Origin: Eubacteriales bacterium | GTDB taxonomy: Bacteria > Bacillota > Clostridia > Lachnospirales > Lachnospiraceae | Length of the DNA: 64,000 nucleotides | Assembly (NCBI GenBank): GCA_030524455.1 | Contig: JAUNGT010000001.1 | Span: 186,001-250,000 of the forward strand | Direction of reading: 5' to 3' | Shown here: one piece after another, positions 25,762 to 34,299 of the stretch | How the letters are laid out: each line of letters opens with the position of its first letter | Position numbering within the stretch: position 1 is the stretch's first letter | Translations under genes and position numbers: made by a program | Notes under the pieces: generated by a model | Database searches by the model: none | Told to the model about the DNA's origin: nothing | Seen by the model: the letters and a program-made list of their open reading frames with translations, nothing else

Positions 25762-27051
25762 ATGGTAAAGGCAGTCGTAGGAGCAAACTGGGGAGACGAG
25801 GGAAAAGGTAAAATAACGGATATGCTGGCCAAGGAAGCGGATATCGTCATCCGCTTCCAGGGAGGAGCAAACGCCGGGCACACGATCGTGAACGATTACG
25901 GCAAGTTCGCGCTGCACACTCTGCCGTCGGGCGTATTTTACCGGCATGTGACGAATATTATCGGTAATGGCGTGGCGCTGAATATTCCGCTGGTGGTCGG
26001 GGAGATGAACCACCTGGTGGAGCGGGGCGTGCCGGCTCCCCATCTGATGATTTCCGACCGGGCGCAGGTGGTGATGCCTTATCACATCCTGCTCGACGCC
26101 TGCGAGGAGGAGAGGCTGGCGGGCAAGTCCTACGGCTCCACAAAGTCCGGGATCGCACCTTTTTATTCGGATAAGTTTGCAAAGATCGGTTTCCAGGTCA
26201 GCGAGCTGTTCGATGACGCGATTCTGGAGGAGAAGGTGAAGAAGGTGTGCACGCTCAAAAACGTGCTGCTGGAGCACCTGTACCATAAGGAACCCTTAAA
26301 GCCGGAGGAGCTGATGGACACCCTTCATGAGTACCGGGATATGGTGGCTCCCTATGTGGGCAACGTATCCGAGTTCTTGTACGAGGCGATCCGGGCGGGC
26401 AAAAATATCCTGCTGGAGGGCCAGCTGGGCACGATGAAGGATCCCGACCACGGCATTTACCCGATGGTGACCTCCTCCCCCACCCTGGCGGCCTACGGCG
26501 CCATCGGCGCGGGGCTTCCTCCCTATGAGATCAAAAAGATTGTGGCGGTGAGCAAGGCTTACTCCTCCGCGGTGGGCGCGGGCGCGTTTGTGTCGGAGAT
26601 TTTCGGCGAGGAGGCGGATGAGCTGCGGCGCAGAGGAGGCGACGGCGGAGAGTTCGGCGCGACCACGGGACGGCCCAGAAGAATGGGCTGGTACGACTGC
26701 GTTGCATCCCACTATGGCTGCCGGCTCCAGGGGGCTACGGACGTGGCTCTGACGGTGCTGGATGTGCTGGGCTATCTGGATGAGATTCCGGTGTGCACAG
26801 GCTATGAGATCGACGGTAAGGTGACGACGGAGTTCCCGGTGACCTGCAAGCTGGAGAAGGCAAAGCCGGTGTACGAGATTCTGCCCGGCTGGAAAACGGA
26901 GATCCGCGGGATCCGCCGGTACGAGGAGCTGCCGGAGAACTGCCGCAAGTATATTGAATTCATCGAGAAACACCTGGGCTATCCGGTGACGATGATATCC
27001 AACGGCCCCGGCCGGGAGGATATTATTTACCGCGAGAGCACATTGGTATAA
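25762..27051 (+). CDS. purA: Adenylosuccinate synthetase
   Basis: 429 aa. GTP-dependent ligation of IMP and aspartate to adenylosuccinate, in AMP synthesis. The N-terminal GDEGKGKITD loop (about residue 12), GGANAGHTIV (about 38), the RRGGDGGEFGATTGRPRR stretch (about 294) and the C-terminal GTP-binding NGP motif are intact. AATTTCGGAGGG precedes the ATG. A terminator follows within ten bases of the stop. Confidence 0.96.
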   Translation: MVKAVVGANWGDEGKGKITDMLAKEADIVIRFQGGANAGHTIVNDYGKFALHTLPSGVFYRHVTNIIGNGVALNIPLVVGEMNHLVERGVPAPHLMISDRAQVVMPYHILLDACEEERLAGKSYGSTKSGIAPFYSDKFAKIGFQVSELFDDAILEEKVKKVCTLKNVLLEHLYHKEPLKPEELMDTLHEYRDMVAPYVGNVSEFLYEAIRAGKNILLEGQLGTMKDPDHGIYPMVTSSPTLAAYGAIGAGLPPYEIKKIVAVSKAYSSAVGAGAFVSEIFGEEADELRRRGGDGGEFGATTGRPRRMGWYDCVASHYGCRLQGATDVALTVLDVLGYLDEIPVCTGYEIDGKVTTEFPVTCKLEKAKPVYEILPGWKTEIRGIRRYEELPENCRKYIEFIEKHLGYPVTMISNGPGREDIIYRESTLV

Positions 27052-27058
27052 AACAGGA

Positions 27059-27090
27059 AAAAGGCTACGCTTTCATGCATAGCCTTTTGT
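27059..27090 (+). terminator. Terminator after purA
   Basis: AAAAGGCTA (27059-27067), 12-base loop, TAGCCTTTT (27080-27088). The T-run is part of the stem. Confidence 0.7.
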
Positions 27091-27117
27091 CGCAGTTAAG
27101 CGGCGGAAGGGGGCGCT

Positions 27118-28026
27118 ATGGCGGCAAATCTGGAATATTACAGGGTATTTTACTATGTGGTCCGGTGCGGCTCCGCGACGAGAGCCGCGGCGGCCCTGTC
27201 TTTGTCCCAGCCGGCGGTGAGCCAGAGCCTGAAGCAGCTGGAGCAGGCTCTGGGGGTGAAGCTTTTTGTGCGCACCGCCAGGGGGATTTTGCCGACGGCG
27301 GAGGGAAGGCTGCTTTTTTCTTATGTGGAAAAAGGCTATGAGCAGTTTCAGGCCGGCGAAAAAAGGCTGCTCCAGATGCGCAACCTGGAGTGCGGGGAGA
27401 TCACCATCGGCGCCTCGGATATGACGCTGCGCTTTTTCCTGCTGCCCTACCTGGAACGCTTCCACGAAAAATATCCGGGCGTCCGCTTCCAGATCACCAA
27501 CGGGCCGACCCCGGCGACCATGGCTCTTTTAAAGGAGGGGAAAATCGATTTCGGCGTCGTATCCGGGCCGCTGGAGAGCGCGCCCGGCCTCCGTCTCGTT
27601 CCGGTTCGCAGCCTGCAGGATGTGTTCGTGGTGGGCCGCCGGTTTGCAGAGTATGTGGGGATCAGACAGCCCCTTTCGCTGCTGGAGCGCCTGCCCCTGA
27701 TCACGCTGGATGCAGAGACGAGCAGCCGCCGGTATGTGCAGCGCTTTCTGGAACGGAGGGGGGTGCACATCCGTCCGGAGTTTGAGCTGTCCACCAGCGA
27801 CATGATCGTGCAGTTTTCCCTGCGGAATCTGGGCGTGGGCTGTGTGGTCAGAGATTTTACAAAAAAGGAACTGGACAGCGGAGAACTGATGGAGTTAGAA
27901 TTTGAGGAGAGCCTGCCGGCGAGGCATTTTCTGGTTGCGGCGGACGAGAAGGGCGGCAAGAGCCTGGCGGCTCAGGAGCTTCTGCGGATGCTTGCCCCGG
28001 AGGATAAAGGAGGAGACGGAAAATGA
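27118..28026 (+). CDS. LysR family transcriptional regulator
   Basis: 302 aa. N-terminal winged helix-turn-helix (about residues 2-60, with AALSLSQPAVSQSLKQLE) and a periplasmic-binding-like effector domain from about 90. The recognition region is normal. Its last four bases overlap the start of the HAD gene (ATGA), so the two are co-translated, unlike the common divergent LysR arrangement. The effector and targets cannot be told; the neighbour phosphatase is not an obvious target. Confidence 0.88.
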   Translation: MAANLEYYRVFYYVVRCGSATRAAAALSLSQPAVSQSLKQLEQALGVKLFVRTARGILPTAEGRLLFSYVEKGYEQFQAGEKRLLQMRNLECGEITIGASDMTLRFFLLPYLERFHEKYPGVRFQITNGPTPATMALLKEGKIDFGVVSGPLESAPGLRLVPVRSLQDVFVVGRRFAEYVGIRQPLSLLERLPLITLDAETSSRRYVQRFLERRGVHIRPEFELSTSDMIVQFSLRNLGVGCVVRDFTKKELDSGELMELEFEESLPARHFLVAADEKGGKSLAAQELLRMLAPEDKGGDGK

Positions 28027-28625
28027 TCAGAACGGTGATTTTCGATATCGGGAATGTGCTGGCAGGATATGTGTGGCGCAGCTTCTTTGAAAAACAGGGG
28101 ATTTCGGGAGAGAGACTGGAACGTCTGGCAAAGGCCACGGTGCAGAACGAGGACTGGAATGAGTACGACCGGGGCTGTACCGACGACGAGGGAATGCTGC
28201 GCCTGTTTGCTGAAAACGATCCGGAGATCGAGCCGCTGATCCGCTCCGCGCTTGCGGATTTTGACGGGCTGGTCGTACCCTTTTCCTACGCGGTGCCCTG
28301 GGTGAAGGCGCTGAAGGAAAAGGGCTATCAGGTGCTGGTGCTGTCCAATTTTTCTTCCAAGGCGCTTCGGGAATGCTGGCATGCCCTGGATTTTCTGCCC
28401 TATACGGACGGGGGGATCCTTTCCTTCCGGGAGAAGCTGATCAAGCCCATGCCGGAGATTTACCGGCTGCTTCTTGACCGATATTGCCTGAAACCGGAGG
28501 AATGCGTCTTTATGGACGATACGGCGAGAAATGTGGAGGCGGCCAGAGCCGCGGGAATCCATGCGTTTTTGTTTGAAAATTATGAGCAGGCGGTAAGGCA
28601 GCTGGCAGAATTAGGCGTGGAGTGA
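28023..28625 (+). CDS. HAD superfamily hydrolase (YihX-like)
   Basis: 200 aa. Motif I is FDIGNVL (Asp at residue 8), the variant seen in YihX-type sugar-phosphate phosphatases, in which the second Asp is not in the usual DxD spacing. Motif II is VLSNFSS (about residue 105), the conserved Lys is in REKLIKPMP (about 141), and motif IV is FMDDTARN (about 162), so the catalytic set is complete. It overlaps the upstream LysR gene and is followed nine bases later by corA. The substrate is unknown; sugar phosphate is inferred. Confidence 0.82.
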   Translation: MIRTVIFDIGNVLAGYVWRSFFEKQGISGERLERLAKATVQNEDWNEYDRGCTDDEGMLRLFAENDPEIEPLIRSALADFDGLVVPFSYAVPWVKALKEKGYQVLVLSNFSSKALRECWHALDFLPYTDGGILSFREKLIKPMPEIYRLLLDRYCLKPEECVFMDDTARNVEAARAAGIHAFLFENYEQAVRQLAELGVE

Positions 28626-28634
28626 GGCTTTTTT

Positions 28635-29576
28635 ATGATGAAAAAATATATAACGCAGGGCAGTATGCTGGAGGAGCTGACACGGCCTGTGCCGGGCTGC
28701 TGGATCAACCTGGAGTCCCCCACGCTGGAGGAATGCGCGGCCATCGCGCAGGATTATAATGTCGATTTGGCGGATGTAAGGGCAGCGCTGGACGACGAGG
28801 AGAGCTCCCGTGTGGATGTCAGCAACGATTATACGCTGATCCTGTTCGATATTCCCTCCGTGGAGTATCGTCACGAGCGGGAGGCGTATACCACGATCCC
28901 GCTGGGCATTATCCTGGCGGAAAACGTGCTTGTGACCGTGTGCGCCGAGTCTACCCCGGTTTTGAAGGCCTTTTTGGAAAATACGGTGAAGGAATTCAGC
29001 ACGAAAAAACAGATGCGCTTTATTTATCAGATTTTCCTGCGCTCCTGTATGCTCTATCAGTCCTATCTGAGAATTGTGGACCGAAAGCGCAAGGAGATCG
29101 AGTCCCACATCGGGGAGGACACGGAGGAGCTGGAGCTGATCGATTTGCACGAGCTGGAATCCAACCTGGTCTATTTCGATACGTCCCTGAGAGCCAACAA
29201 GGTGGTGCTGGACCGCCTGATGCGCTACAGCCGGATCAAGAAATATCCGGAGGATCAGGATCTTCTGGAGGATGTGGTGGTGGAGAACCAGCAGGCGATC
29301 GAGATGACCCGGATTTACCGGGACATCATACAGGGAACGCGGGAGCTTCTCTCCTCCGTGATGGACAACCGCTTAAACAACGCCATGAAATATCTGGCGG
29401 CGATCACGATTGTGATGGCGATCCCCACGATTATCTCCGGTATCTACGGGATGAATGTGGATGAAAAATGGATGCCGTTTTCGGACACGCCCTTCGGGTT
29501 TGCCATTATCTGCCTGATCATGCTGATGATCTGTATCGTGGCAATCCGGGTGCTCAAAAAACGGAAGATGCTGTAG
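28635..29576 (+). CDS. corA: CorA family magnesium/divalent cation transporter
   Basis: 313 aa. A large N-terminal cytoplasmic domain and two C-terminal transmembrane helices (about residues 252-272 and 287-305). The loop signature YGMN (residue about 273), invariant in CorA channels, is present, followed by an acidic-aromatic loop. Length is family-normal. No M-box riboswitch is visible upstream; it appears to share the transcript of the LysR and HAD genes. Confidence 0.92.
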   Translation: MMKKYITQGSMLEELTRPVPGCWINLESPTLEECAAIAQDYNVDLADVRAALDDEESSRVDVSNDYTLILFDIPSVEYRHEREAYTTIPLGIILAENVLVTVCAESTPVLKAFLENTVKEFSTKKQMRFIYQIFLRSCMLYQSYLRIVDRKRKEIESHIGEDTEELELIDLHELESNLVYFDTSLRANKVVLDRLMRYSRIKKYPEDQDLLEDVVVENQQAIEMTRIYRDIIQGTRELLSSVMDNRLNNAMKYLAAITIVMAIPTIISGIYGMNVDEKWMPFSDTPFGFAIICLIMLMICIVAIRVLKKRKML

Positions 29577-29591
29577 CTGTCCGGCGGGCGT

Positions 29592-29831
29592 TCATTCGTC
29601 GGTCGGATCGAAGGAGGCGATGGTGCGGCGGCCGGTAAAGCGGCCGTAAAGCCAGATAAATATCCACAGCAGGATGGGCAGGGCCACGGTGGCGATCAGG
29701 CAGCCGGAGAGGAGCTTCTGCCAGCCGGGAAAGGACAGCAGGGAGCAGACAAGGGTGAACAGGTACAGGCCTGCCAGCAGGATCGCGCAGACAAGCGCGG
29801 CGATCCGTTTAGGGGATGTTTTCTTTTTCAT
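29592..29831 (-). CDS. Small two-helix membrane protein, unknown function
   Basis: 79 aa. A basic N-terminus (KKKTSPKR), two hydrophobic helices (about residues 10-30 and 38-62) and a short polar tail. The start has GAAAGGAAG before it. It is convergent with corA, 15 bases away. I do not recognise a family. Codon use and GC content resemble the neighbours, so it is likely a real gene. Confidence 0.6.
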   Translation of the reverse strand: MKKKTSPKRIAALVCAILLAGLYLFTLVCSLLSFPGWQKLLSGCLIATVALPILLWIFIWLYGRFTGRRTIASFDPTDE

Positions 29832-29911
29832 GGAAGCTTCCTTTCTGAAAGATTGATGATTGGTTACTATACTACATCAAACAAAATGGACTGACAAGAG
29901 GAGACGGGAAA

Positions 29912-30598
29912 ATGATTTTTGAACATATGGACCGGATCGTGTTTGCGGGGGATTCCGTGACGGATATGGAGAGCGAACAGCCGGTGGGCGAGGGCCTGCA
30001 TGACAGTGTGGGAAAAAGCTATGTGAGGATTGTGGAAAACATGCTGAGCACCTGGTATCCGGAGGTGTATGTGCGGGTGACCAACTCCGGCGTTTCCGGC
30101 AACACAAGCCGGGATCTGCTGGAACGCTTTGACCGGGATGTGGTGAAGCTTTCGCCGGACTGGGTTTCCATCTGCATCGGCATCAACGACGTGTGGAGGC
30201 AGTTTGACAGCCCGGCCATTCCCGACCGGCAGGTGCTGCCGGAGGAGTATGAGGCGAATCTGGAAAAAATGATCCTGGCGGTAAAGGGAAGGGTCAAGGG
30301 AATTTTTCTGCTGACGCCCTATTATATGGAGCCGAATGCCCGGGATTGGATGCGCAGCCGGATGGACGAGTACGGGCGGATCTGCCGGAGGCTGGCGCAA
30401 AAGCACGGCTGCCGGCTGGTGGATTTGCAGGAGGTGTTTAACCGTTATTTCCAGCACCGTCACTCCTCCTACATCGCGTGGGACCGGGTGCATCCCAACC
30501 AGATCGGCGCCACCATCATTGCGAAGGCGTTTTTGGCGCACTGCAGCTTTGATTACGGCCATGTGCCGCCCGCACCGGAGCGGGAATCGGTCTGCTGA
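29912..30598 (+). CDS. SGNH/GDSL family hydrolase
   Basis: 228 aa. The fold blocks are clear: FAGDSVTD (block I, Ser near residue 14), SGNT in block II, GINDVW (block III, about residue 90) and DRVHPNQIG (block V, Asp-His, about 190). Such proteins are lipases, esterases or acetyl-xylan/rhamnogalacturonan acetylesterases. No signal peptide is visible, so it is probably cytoplasmic. AGAGGAGACGG precedes the ATG. The substrate is unknown. Confidence 0.85.
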   Translation: MIFEHMDRIVFAGDSVTDMESEQPVGEGLHDSVGKSYVRIVENMLSTWYPEVYVRVTNSGVSGNTSRDLLERFDRDVVKLSPDWVSICIGINDVWRQFDSPAIPDRQVLPEEYEANLEKMILAVKGRVKGIFLLTPYYMEPNARDWMRSRMDEYGRICRRLAQKHGCRLVDLQEVFNRYFQHRHSSYIAWDRVHPNQIGATIIAKAFLAHCSFDYGHVPPAPERESVC

Positions 30599-30660
30599 AC
30601 GGTACCGGTTACGGTTCACTCAGTACCGCCTGACCGCACGGATGTTCACAGAATTTTCGC

Positions 30661-30689
30661 TTGCATAAAGAGAAAGCCTGGGCTATAAT
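30661..30689 (+). promoter_or_regulatory. Promoter of the SEC-C protein gene
   Basis: TTGCAT (30661-30666), 17-base spacer, TATAAT (30684-30689). A GGGGGTACCCCC palindrome follows at about 30704-30715 in the leader. Confidence 0.7.
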
Positions 30690-30741
30690 GGCCTAAGATA
30701 AAACGGGGGTACCCCCTGAAATATGATTGAGGTGAAGAATT

Positions 30742-31248
<507 letters not shown>

Positions 31249-31257
31249 GCAGTAGCG

Positions 31258-31273
31258 GTAAACAGTAACAGCA
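31258..31273 (+). repeat. 16-bp direct repeat, left copy (flanks the thrS leader)
   Basis: GTAAACAGTAACAGCA at 31258-31273 recurs exactly at 31676-31691. The two copies bracket the whole thrS promoter and T-box leader. Confidence 0.6.
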
Positions 31274-31292
31274 AGTATTTTTAAAAACCCCC

Positions 31293-31321
31293 TTTACAAA
31301 CACCGGCAGGTGGATTAAGAT
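31293..31321 (+). promoter_or_regulatory. Promoter of thrS
   Basis: TTTACA (31293-31298), 17-base spacer, TAAGAT (31316-31321), just upstream of the T-box leader. Confidence 0.7.
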
Positions 31322-31597
31322 AAGGGCAGATCAAAAAAGTGAATGCGTTGAGGAGAAGAGTAGGCCGGAGGCTGTGACAGAGAGAAGCGCCTGTTCCCGA
31401 TGGGAGCAGTGCTGGGAGCGCTTTGACAGAGGATCCGTGTGCGAAGACCGGCTCCGAGCGGCCCCAATCAGGCCCGGTGATTCCGTTATCATCGCAAAGA
31501 GAGGCCAGGCAGGCTTTTGCTGTTTGGCAAGGTGGGTGGAACCGCGTAGAAGATACGTCCCATGTACAGGAGAGAATCCGGTACATGGGATTTTTTT
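31322..31597 (+). ncRNA. T-box leader (riboswitch) of thrS
   Basis: The T-box core AAGGTGGGTGGAACCGCG lies at 31529-31546. It is followed by a terminator: TCCCATGTAC (31558-31567), loop, GTACATGGGA (31581-31590), T7. Stem I begins with GAGAAGAGTAG (about 31352), holding the AGTA of the specifier-loop E motif; on the 3' side GAAG is followed by ACC (31447-31449), a threonine codon and the likely specifier. Uncharged tRNA-Thr would pair with ACC and with TGGA/GGTGG in the bulge and prevent termination. The fold was not computed. Confidence 0.92.
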
Positions 31598-31599
31598 AT

Positions 31600-31637
31600 G
31601 CGGCGGACAGGGGAAGAAAATCTTTCCCTATCCGATT
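31600..31637 (+). repeat. Family 2 terminal hairpin, partial copy in the thrS 5' UTR
   Basis: 38 bases that match 35748-35785 with two substitutions. They form a hairpin of GGACAGGGGAAGA with TCTTTCCCTATCC. It lies right after the T-box terminator T-run and would be in the mature thrS leader. Confidence 0.7.
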
Positions 31638-31675
31638 GCCATTTCGCCCTCCAGCATCTTTGAGGCTTTTCCGAC

Positions 31676-31691
31676 GTAAACAGTAACAGCA
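31676..31691 (+). repeat. 16-bp direct repeat, right copy
   Basis: Exact copy of 31258-31273, ending 18 bases before the thrS ATG. Confidence 0.6.
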
Positions 31692-31708
31692 CAACAGGAG
31701 GAGACAGA

Positions 31709-33634
31709 ATGAAAATCACATTGAAGGACGGTTCCGTCAAGGAATACGGACAGGCGATGTCCGTAATTGATATTGCAAGAGATTTGAGCGAGGGGCTGGC
31801 GCGCGCAGCCTGTGCCGGAGAGGTGGACGGCGAGACGGTGGATCTGCGCACGGTTGTGGATCATGACGCGGCGGTGAACATCCTGACCGCGAAGGATGAG
31901 AAGGGGCTGGCGGCCCTGCGTCATACGGCCAGCCATGTGATGGCCCAGGCGGTGAAGCGGCTGTATCCCAACACGAAGCTTGCCATCGGACCGTCGATTG
32001 CGGACGGCTTCTATTATGATATGGAGTTTGAGACGCCCCTGACCAGTGATGACTTCGGTAAGATCGAGGACGAGATGAAGAAGATCATCAAGGAGGATTT
32101 AAAGATCGAGCGTTTCACCCTGCCCCGTGACAAGGCGATTGCCCTGATGGAGGAGAAGAACGAGCCTTACAAGGTGGAGCTGATCGAGGATCTGCCGGAG
32201 GGCGAGGAAATCAGCTTTTACCGTCAGGGAGAGTTCGTGGATCTGTGTGCCGGCCCTCACCTGATGAGCACGAAGGAAGTCGGCAAGGCATTCAAAATCA
32301 TGAGCCTGGCGGGCGCTTACTGGAGAGGGGACGAGCACAAGCAGATGCTGACCCGGCTGTATGCGACGGCCTTTGCCAAAAAGGACGAGCTGGAGGCCTA
32401 CATCACGATGATGGAGGAGGCAAAGAAGCGCGATCACAGAAAGCTGGGCAAGGAGCTTGGACTGTTTATGATGCACGAGGCGGGGCCGGGCTTCCCGTTC
32501 TTCCTTCCCAAGGGCATGGTGCTGAAAAATACTTTGCTGGATTACTGGAGACAGATCCACCAGAAGGCCGGCTATGTGGAGATTTCCACTCCCGTGATCT
32601 TAAACCGGAGCCTGTGGGAGACCTCCGGCCACTGGGATCACTATAAAAACAATATGTACACCACGGTGATCGACGGCGAGGATTATGCCATCAAACCCAT
32701 GAACTGCCCCGGCGGCGTGCTGGTGTACGCTTCCGAGCCCCGTTCCTACCGGGATCTGCCGCTGCGCATGGGCGAGCTGGGACTGGTGCACCGGCATGAG
32801 AAATCCGGCCAGCTCCACGGCCTGATGCGGGTGCGCTGCTTTACCCAGGACGACGCGCATATTTTCATGACGCCCGATCAGATCAAAGACGAGATCAAGG
32901 GCGTGGCAGGGCTGATCAACGAGGTGTATTCCCTGTTCGGCTTCCAGTATCATGTGGAGCTGTCCACCCGTCCCGAGGATTCCATGGGAAGCGACGAGGA
33001 CTGGGAGATGGCTACCGCAGCCCTGCGGGATGCGCTGGACGAGCTTGGGCTGCCCTATGTGGTGAACGAGGGCGACGGCGCCTTCTACGGCCCCAAGATC
33101 GACTTCCATCTGGTGGACTGCATCGGCCGGACCTGGCAGTGCGGCACGATCCAGCTGGATTTCCAGCTGCCGCAGCGGTTTGAGCTGGAGTATGTGGGCG
33201 CGGACGGCGAAAAGCACCGCCCGATCATGATCCACCGGGTTGTGTTTGGCTCCATCGAGCGGTTTATCGGCATTTTGATTGAGCACTTTGCAGGGGCGTT
33301 CCCGACCTGGCTTGCGCCCGTGCAGGTGAAGGTGCTGCCGATCTCCGACAAATATATGGATTACGCGCAGAGCGTGCAGCAGAAGCTGGCGGATGCCGGC
33401 ATCCGCGCTGAGGTGGACACCCGTTCCGAGAAGATCGGCTACAAGATCCGCGAGGCGCAGACTGCCAAGATCCCCTATATGCTTGTGGTCGGTCAGAAGG
33501 AAGCGGAGGAGGGCACGGTTTCCGTGCGGAGCCGCGCCGCGGGCGACGAGGGCGCGCGCACGCTGGAGGCCTTCACCGCAGATATTTTAAAAGAGATTGA
33601 GACGAAGGAAAACCGTGTAAAAAAAGAGGCATAA
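31709..33634 (+). CDS. thrS: Threonyl-tRNA synthetase
   Basis: 641 aa, class II synthetase. Layout: N-terminal TGS domain (about residues 1-62), editing domain with HTASHVMAQAV (about 71) and the second metal/catalytic His-Cys set (CAGPH, about 180), catalytic core with motif 2 and zinc ligands (NCPGG, about 334), and an anticodon-binding domain (about 540-641). AGGAGGAG precedes the ATG. It is controlled by the T-box leader immediately upstream, which is typical of thrS in Firmicutes. Confidence 0.97.
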   Translation: MKITLKDGSVKEYGQAMSVIDIARDLSEGLARAACAGEVDGETVDLRTVVDHDAAVNILTAKDEKGLAALRHTASHVMAQAVKRLYPNTKLAIGPSIADGFYYDMEFETPLTSDDFGKIEDEMKKIIKEDLKIERFTLPRDKAIALMEEKNEPYKVELIEDLPEGEEISFYRQGEFVDLCAGPHLMSTKEVGKAFKIMSLAGAYWRGDEHKQMLTRLYATAFAKKDELEAYITMMEEAKKRDHRKLGKELGLFMMHEAGPGFPFFLPKGMVLKNTLLDYWRQIHQKAGYVEISTPVILNRSLWETSGHWDHYKNNMYTTVIDGEDYAIKPMNCPGGVLVYASEPRSYRDLPLRMGELGLVHRHEKSGQLHGLMRVRCFTQDDAHIFMTPDQIKDEIKGVAGLINEVYSLFGFQYHVELSTRPEDSMGSDEDWEMATAALRDALDELGLPYVVNEGDGAFYGPKIDFHLVDCIGRTWQCGTIQLDFQLPQRFELEYVGADGEKHRPIMIHRVVFGSIERFIGILIEHFAGAFPTWLAPVQVKVLPISDKYMDYAQSVQQKLADAGIRAEVDTRSEKIGYKIREAQTAKIPYMLVVGQKEAEEGTVSVRSRAAGDEGARTLEAFTADILKEIETKENRVKKEA

Positions 33635-33703
33635 AAAACCGGACAACCGGGCATACTGTTCCTGAATATGCGGATGAAAGAGCATATGTCAGGAGGTATG
33701 AGG

Positions 33704-34018
33704 ATGACGGAATTAAAATGCGATGCGGTAAGCTGCACCTATAATAACGACGACTGCTGCTGCCGGGGAGATATCCTGGTGGGCGGCAGCCGCGCCTGTT
33801 CCATCGGGGACACCTGCTGCGAGAGCTTTCGGGAGCAGCGGGAGGGCAGCGCCCGGAACCGGGCAGAGCAGCCAAGCCCCCGCATCAGCATCGACTGCGA
33901 GGCAGTCAGGTGCCTGTACAACACCAACTATAAATGTCAGGCGGAGCATGTGGACATCCTGGGCGGACGCGCCGGGGAGAGCCGGGAGACGGCCTGCGGG
34001 ACATTTGTGGAGAAATAG
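33704..34018 (+). CDS. DUF1540 protein with two tandem domains
   Basis: 104 aa, 13 Cys. Two copies of the DUF1540 motif: LKCDAVSCTYNNDDCC (about residue 3) and IDCEAVRCLYNTNYKC (about 63), each followed by a short Gly/Cys tail (TCCESF and TACGTF). These small Cys-rich proteins are common in Clostridia and presumably bind metal; their role is unknown. The ATG at 33704 is set by AGGAGG (33691-33696). The stop codon touches the end of repeat copy B. Confidence 0.8.
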   Translation: MTELKCDAVSCTYNNDDCCCRGDILVGGSRACSIGDTCCESFREQREGSARNRAEQPSPRISIDCEAVRCLYNTNYKCQAEHVDILGGRAGESRETACGTFVEK

Positions 34019-34213
34019 TTCAGCCAGCCAGGAGTGGACGGCCAAAATCGGGCTCGCACGAATTTTGGCCGGTTGCTCCTGGCTGAGGGAGCGCCCGATC
34101 ATGAGCAGGAAACGGCGTTCCGCCTTATTCCACAGGGAGCCGCATAGCGGCGGAAAGCGCGTTATGCGCGCAAGACGAACGAGTTCGTCTGTGCGAATGG
34201 CGCGGGCTGAATT
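34018..34213 (-). repeat. Family 1 structured intergenic repeat, copy B (reverse orientation)
   Basis: 196 bp with ends GTTCAGCC (34018-34025) and GGCTGAAT (34205-34212). Long arm: CCAGCCAGGAG...CTCCTGGCTG around the tip GGCTCGCACGAATTTTGG. The other half has GCCGC-ATA-GCGGC, GCGCG-TTAT-GCGCGC and an extra hairpin AGACGAAC-GA-GTTCGTCT not seen in A or C. It is the reverse complement arrangement of copies A and C. Confidence 0.82.
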
Positions 34214-34236
34214 GTTACAAACGGTGTAAAATTTTT

Positions 34237-34276
34237 CACGGCAGGTATTGACAAACGATACCTGCCGTGCTAGTAT
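34237..34276 (+). promoter_or_regulatory. infC operon promoter with overlapping perfect palindrome
   Basis: TTGACA (34248-34253), 17-base spacer, TAGTAT (34271-34276). A perfect 12-base inverted repeat, CACGGCAGGTAT (34237-34248) and ATACCTGCCGTG (34258-34269), surrounds the -35. It could be an operator or the end of an upstream hairpin. Confidence 0.75.
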
Positions 34277-34299
34277 ACATAAGTACGCGGGTGCGTGCG

